Notes under the pieces: generated by a model
The model's database searches: none
The model's input: only the letters and a program-made list of their open reading frames with translations
Told to the model about the DNA's origin: nothing
Assembly (NCBI GenBank): GCA_964368965.1
Contig: CAYJDR010000007.1
Span: 18,032-82,031, forward strand
DNA from: CAYJDR01 sp964368965
GTDB lineage: Bacteria; Chrysiogenota; Deferribacteres; Deferribacterales; Mucispirillaceae
Direction: 5' to 3'
Length of the DNA: 64,000 nt
Program-made: the position numbers and the translations under genes
Part shown: piece after piece, positions 61,466 to 64,000 of the stretch
Position numbering within the stretch: position 1 is the first letter of the stretch
Layout: each line of letters begins with the position of its first letter

Positions 61466-61490
61466 AAGGGGGACACATAGTCCCCTTTTT
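61466..61490 (+). terminator. Intrinsic terminator after ridA
   Basis: GGGGAC / GTCCCC stem (61469-61474 and 61480-61485), extended by A-T and G-T pairs, 5-nt loop, then TTTTT. Confidence 0.88.
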
Positions 61491-61504
61491 GCTACCCGAA
61501 TTTT

Positions 61505-61936
61505 ATGACAATTACAATCACGCGCGACAAACTACCAAACGAAACAGAAACACCCACATACAAGCTAACACTTGATAAAAGCACCAACATGCAACAACTA
61601 GAACTAGAGATACTAAACACAAATATTTTGCCGACATACGAAGATATTATATGGAATTTATCAAACGATGAACTATACAGTATAATGCAGTTTTTCGCAC
61701 ATGGTAATAAAATATTTAATGCAGCATTCACACATAAAATTGATGAATTACCAAGTAATTACTATGCGACGCTATATTGCACACGCTACGAGTATGGCAA
61801 AAAGTTGCTAGAGAATTTTAAAGGTAGCCACTACCATTTATGGCATGATGGCTGGAGCGATATTTATGAATATTGTGAAATATCGAGCGATGAAGAAAAG
61901 AAAATAATTGAAGAAATAAATAACAAACATAGGTAA
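61505..61936 (+). CDS. Hypothetical protein
   Basis: 143 aa, not recognised. Acidic, soluble, no signal peptide. The N-terminus is strand-like (MTITITRDKLPNETETPTYKL). The rest is mostly helical, with several Trp/Tyr (DIIWNLSNDELYSIMQFF and HYHLWHDGWSDIYEYCEI). It ends 3 nt before the MATE gene, so it belongs to the same transcript. The weak ribosome site makes the start uncertain. Confidence 0.6.
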   Translation: MTITITRDKLPNETETPTYKLTLDKSTNMQQLELEILNTNILPTYEDIIWNLSNDELYSIMQFFAHGNKIFNAAFTHKIDELPSNYYATLYCTRYEYGKKLLENFKGSHYHLWHDGWSDIYEYCEISSDEEKKIIEEINNKHR

Positions 61937-61939
61937 GCT

Positions 61940-63271
61940 ATGAACCAAGACCAATTTGGCACACAACCAATAAAATCAATCTTTTTAAAAGTCGCAATAC
62001 CTAGCGTAATAACAATGTTGTTTGCGTCTATACACATGGTTATTGACGGTGTATTCATGGGTAAATATATCGGAAGCGATGCGCTCGCTGCCGTAAACGT
62101 TATTATGCCTTGCATGATGATATTATTTGCCGTTGTTGACCTTGTGGCATCAGGCTCAGGCGTGCGCATTGGTGTGCTTTTTGGCGAAAATAAAAATGAT
62201 GATGCGTCACGTATTTTTTCAGCGAGTTCGTTGGCTATATTATTGATATCGTTACTTTTAATGCTGGTTTTATATTTATTTTTAGAGCCACTAATATTTT
62301 CGCTCATCAGCGACCAAGACTTAGCGAAACTATCATATGCATATGCAAGCACATATATACCATTCATACCAATCATTCTACCACTTTTTGCATTAGACAA
62401 CTACTTGCTAGCATGTGGGAAAGCAAAACAAAGCATGTGGATAAATATATTTGTATCTATTTTGAATATTTGTTTAAACACTTGGTTCATTGCATACTTA
62501 CGACTAGGCATAGAATATTCTGCAATGTCTACAGCTATCAGCATGTCAGTTGGCTCACTATTGAGCTTATATCCATTTCTAATGAAGCAGTTAGAGTTAA
62601 AATTTGTTCGCCCAACTATCACATTTGAAGAAGTTAAAACTATTGTATACAATGGAACATCGCAGTTTTTTGGAAGTATTTCGTTTTCAGCTATGGCAAT
62701 CGTGACAAACGCATTTTTATTACACCTTGGCGGTGCTGTTGCTGTTTCCGCATTGGCGATTGTTATGTATATCGAGGCGATGTTGATGCCTATTACGATG
62801 GGTGTTGCATCCTCAGTTCAACCAGTCATAAGCTATAATTATGGCGCAAAAAAATATCGCCGAGTTATTTTGCTATACAGGTTAGTTTCGCTTGTGGTAT
62901 TTATTATATCAGCTACAGCAGTTTCTATCATCATGCTTATGCCAGATCAACTCATAAATCTATTTTCAAAATCAGAAGACAAAGAGTTGCAAGCACTAGC
63001 AAAAACGGCACTATTATTATATTCGCCATTATTTTTATTTGTATGGTACAACATGGTTTCAAGCACATTTATGAGGGCGTTAGAAAAGCCAGCAAAAGCG
63101 TTAGCTATTATGATGTTAGATTCAGTAATTTTTCCACTATTATTTATGGCGATATTGTCGATATTTATGGGTGTGAAAGGTATATTTATAGCGCAAACTG
63201 TTGGCACGTTTTTAACTATGGTTGTTGCAATCTTTTTATGGCGTGGCGTTGAAAAAGAGTTAAAGAGGTAA
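61940..63271 (+). CDS. MATE-family efflux transporter
   Basis: 443 aa, ~12 membrane helices in two pseudo-symmetric halves. The opening IKSIFLKVAIPSVITMLFASIHMVIDGVFMG is typical, as are GSDALAAVNVIMPC, a SGVRIGVLFGENK stretch and MGVASSVQPVISYNYGAKKYRR. It exports cationic drugs or metabolites using Na+ or H+. It may be coupled to the following GNAT gene (6 nt). Confidence 0.9.
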   Translation: MNQDQFGTQPIKSIFLKVAIPSVITMLFASIHMVIDGVFMGKYIGSDALAAVNVIMPCMMILFAVVDLVASGSGVRIGVLFGENKNDDASRIFSASSLAILLISLLLMLVLYLFLEPLIFSLISDQDLAKLSYAYASTYIPFIPIILPLFALDNYLLACGKAKQSMWINIFVSILNICLNTWFIAYLRLGIEYSAMSTAISMSVGSLLSLYPFLMKQLELKFVRPTITFEEVKTIVYNGTSQFFGSISFSAMAIVTNAFLLHLGGAVAVSALAIVMYIEAMLMPITMGVASSVQPVISYNYGAKKYRRVILLYRLVSLVVFIISATAVSIIMLMPDQLINLFSKSEDKELQALAKTALLLYSPLFLFVWYNMVSSTFMRALEKPAKALAIMMLDSVIFPLLFMAILSIFMGVKGIFIAQTVGTFLTMVVAIFLWRGVEKELKR

Positions 63272-63277
63272 ATTATT

Positions 63278-63916
63278 ATGAACATAACAATCAGGTTGGA
63301 AGAAGAAAAAGACTATAAACGAGTTGAAGAAGTCGCAAGGGACGCTTTCTGGAACTTATACTTCCCAGGCGCACACGAACACGTTGTTGTGAATAAAATG
63401 CGTACACATAAAGATACAATTAATGAGCTATCATACGTTATTGAAGTCGATGGCAAAGTTGAGGGTGCAATTTTTTATACTCACTCAAAAGTTATCAATC
63501 AAGACGGTAGCGAACTTAAAACAATCAGCTTCGGGCCAGCATTCATCTCGCCAGAATATCACAGGCAATCACTAGGCAGAAAATTAATAACCCACACGAT
63601 TGAAAAAGCAAAAGAAATGGGACATACAGGAATATTAACACTTGGCTACCCATATCACTATGCGCCATACGGCTTTGTGGGTGGCAAGAAATATAATATC
63701 TCAATGGGCGATGGCAAATACTACACAGGGCTATTAGCACTACCTTTGCAAACGGGAGCATTTGATAACGTCAATGGTTATGCAGTGTTTTCAGACGTGT
63801 TTGAAGTAACAGAGGAAGAAGTGGCAGAGTTTGAAAAGACATTGCCATATAAAGAGAAAAAAGTAGAACCAAGCCAAGCAGAGTTCGAAAAAGCTTGTTC
63901 TGAAGAAGATGTTTAG
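63278..63916 (+). CDS. GNAT-family N-acetyltransferase
   Basis: 212 aa. Acetyl-CoA motif SPEYHRQSLGRKLITHTIEKAKE and the YhbS-like signature LTLGYPYHYAPYGFVGGKKYNI are present. There is an extra ~50-residue acidic/charged C-terminal segment. The substrate is unknown. Adjacent to MATE, which could suggest joint detoxification, but this is speculation. Confidence 0.9.
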   Translation: MNITIRLEEEKDYKRVEEVARDAFWNLYFPGAHEHVVVNKMRTHKDTINELSYVIEVDGKVEGAIFYTHSKVINQDGSELKTISFGPAFISPEYHRQSLGRKLITHTIEKAKEMGHTGILTLGYPYHYAPYGFVGGKKYNISMGDGKYYTGLLALPLQTGAFDNVNGYAVFSDVFEVTEEEVAEFEKTLPYKEKKVEPSQAEFEKACSEEDV

Positions 63917-63974
63917 CTTGTTGTCAAAAGTTAAAAAAGTGTTAAAAAAGAATAACGACTACGTGTCAGAATGA
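63909..63974 (+). other. Possible 21-aa basic ORF
   Basis: An ATG 8 nt before the end of the acetyltransferase frame opens a 21-codon reading frame rich in Lys (MFSLLSKVKKVLKKNNDYVSE) ending at 63974. It could be a peptide, a coupling leader or chance. Confidence 0.2.
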
Positions 63975-63990
63975 TAGAGGCGATAATATA

Positions 63991-64000
63991 ATGACTAGAA
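63991..64000 (+). CDS. Possible start of a further gene, truncated
   Basis: An ATG at 63991 with AGAGG at 63976-63980 at proper spacing. Only four codons or fewer are visible, so the product cannot be told. Confidence 0.35.

Overview
The window (64 kb, AT-rich, two 100-N gaps) reads as a draft or metagenome-assembled chromosome of a Gram-negative bacterium. The envelope evidence is RlpA, two heptosyltransferase-like glycosyltransferases, an LppC/LpoA-type lipoprotein, an MltD-type LysM transglycosylase and a beta-barrel-like protein. Respiratory and stress genes (a Tat-exported molybdopterin oxidoreductase with its Fe-S subunit, a catalase) suggest an anaerobe or microaerophile that meets oxygen. 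The long-form HflX, the RNase J/UppP/FtsK cluster and the dnaA-dnaN-recF-gyrB-gyrA order would fit Deferribacterota or deltaproteobacteria-like lineages. This taxonomic guess is inference and was not tested.

Layout. 1-5.1 kb: the end of a TetR-type regulator, then leftward thrC-queA and a leftward yfcE-like/rlpA/cupin/ndk group. 5.1-14.5 kb: a rightward housekeeping run (cca, FAH-family, YkgJ-type, coaE, ispF, RNase J, uppP, ftsK, M20 peptidase). 14.5-19.0 kb: leftward catalase and a methionine operon (metY, metX and an unknown gene). 19.2-24.8 kb: an FmdB-type zinc ribbon, then an AbgT-family transporter followed by three M20D amidohydrolases in tandem. 25.0-26.6 kb: two Sel1-repeat proteins and a tandem 124-bp hairpin repeat. 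26.6-31.3 kb: hflX with a small NTF2-like gene (leftward), then an RluA-type synthase and two GT9 enzymes (rightward).

31.3-53.3 kb is one 22-kb leftward block carrying the replication and tRNA-modification core: purC, a degenerate PEP-synthase-like protein, a beta-barrel-like protein, dnaA, a probable oriC, dnaN, recF, gyrB, gyrA, folD, mnmE, two parS sites, two different mnmG genes, rsmG, an LppC-type lipoprotein and mltD. Most of this block is transcribed away from the presumed origin at about 48.1 kb, so it would be co-directional with the leftward fork.

53.6-64 kb: an Lrp-type regulator, a GT2 glycosyltransferase, an MFS transporter, a small exported protein, the molybdopterin enzyme pair, two GNAT acetyltransferases, MarC, RidA, a MATE transporter and a small unknown gene.

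Main points of interest: (i) tandem, diverged mnmG paralogues in one operon; (ii) a stand-alone protein resembling PEP synthase/rifampin phosphotransferase that has lost the ATP-grasp domain and the catalytic His; (iii) a dnaA-dnaN intergenic region full of TTWTSAACA-like 9-mers instead of canonical DnaA boxes, beside a DnaA with an altered DNA-recognition loop; (iv) paired parS sites between mnmE and mnmG; (v) a tandem hairpin repeat that may be a dispersed genomic element; (vi) two assembly gaps that can be interpreted from their flanks. No CRISPR array, prophage, insertion sequence, tRNA or rRNA was recognised.
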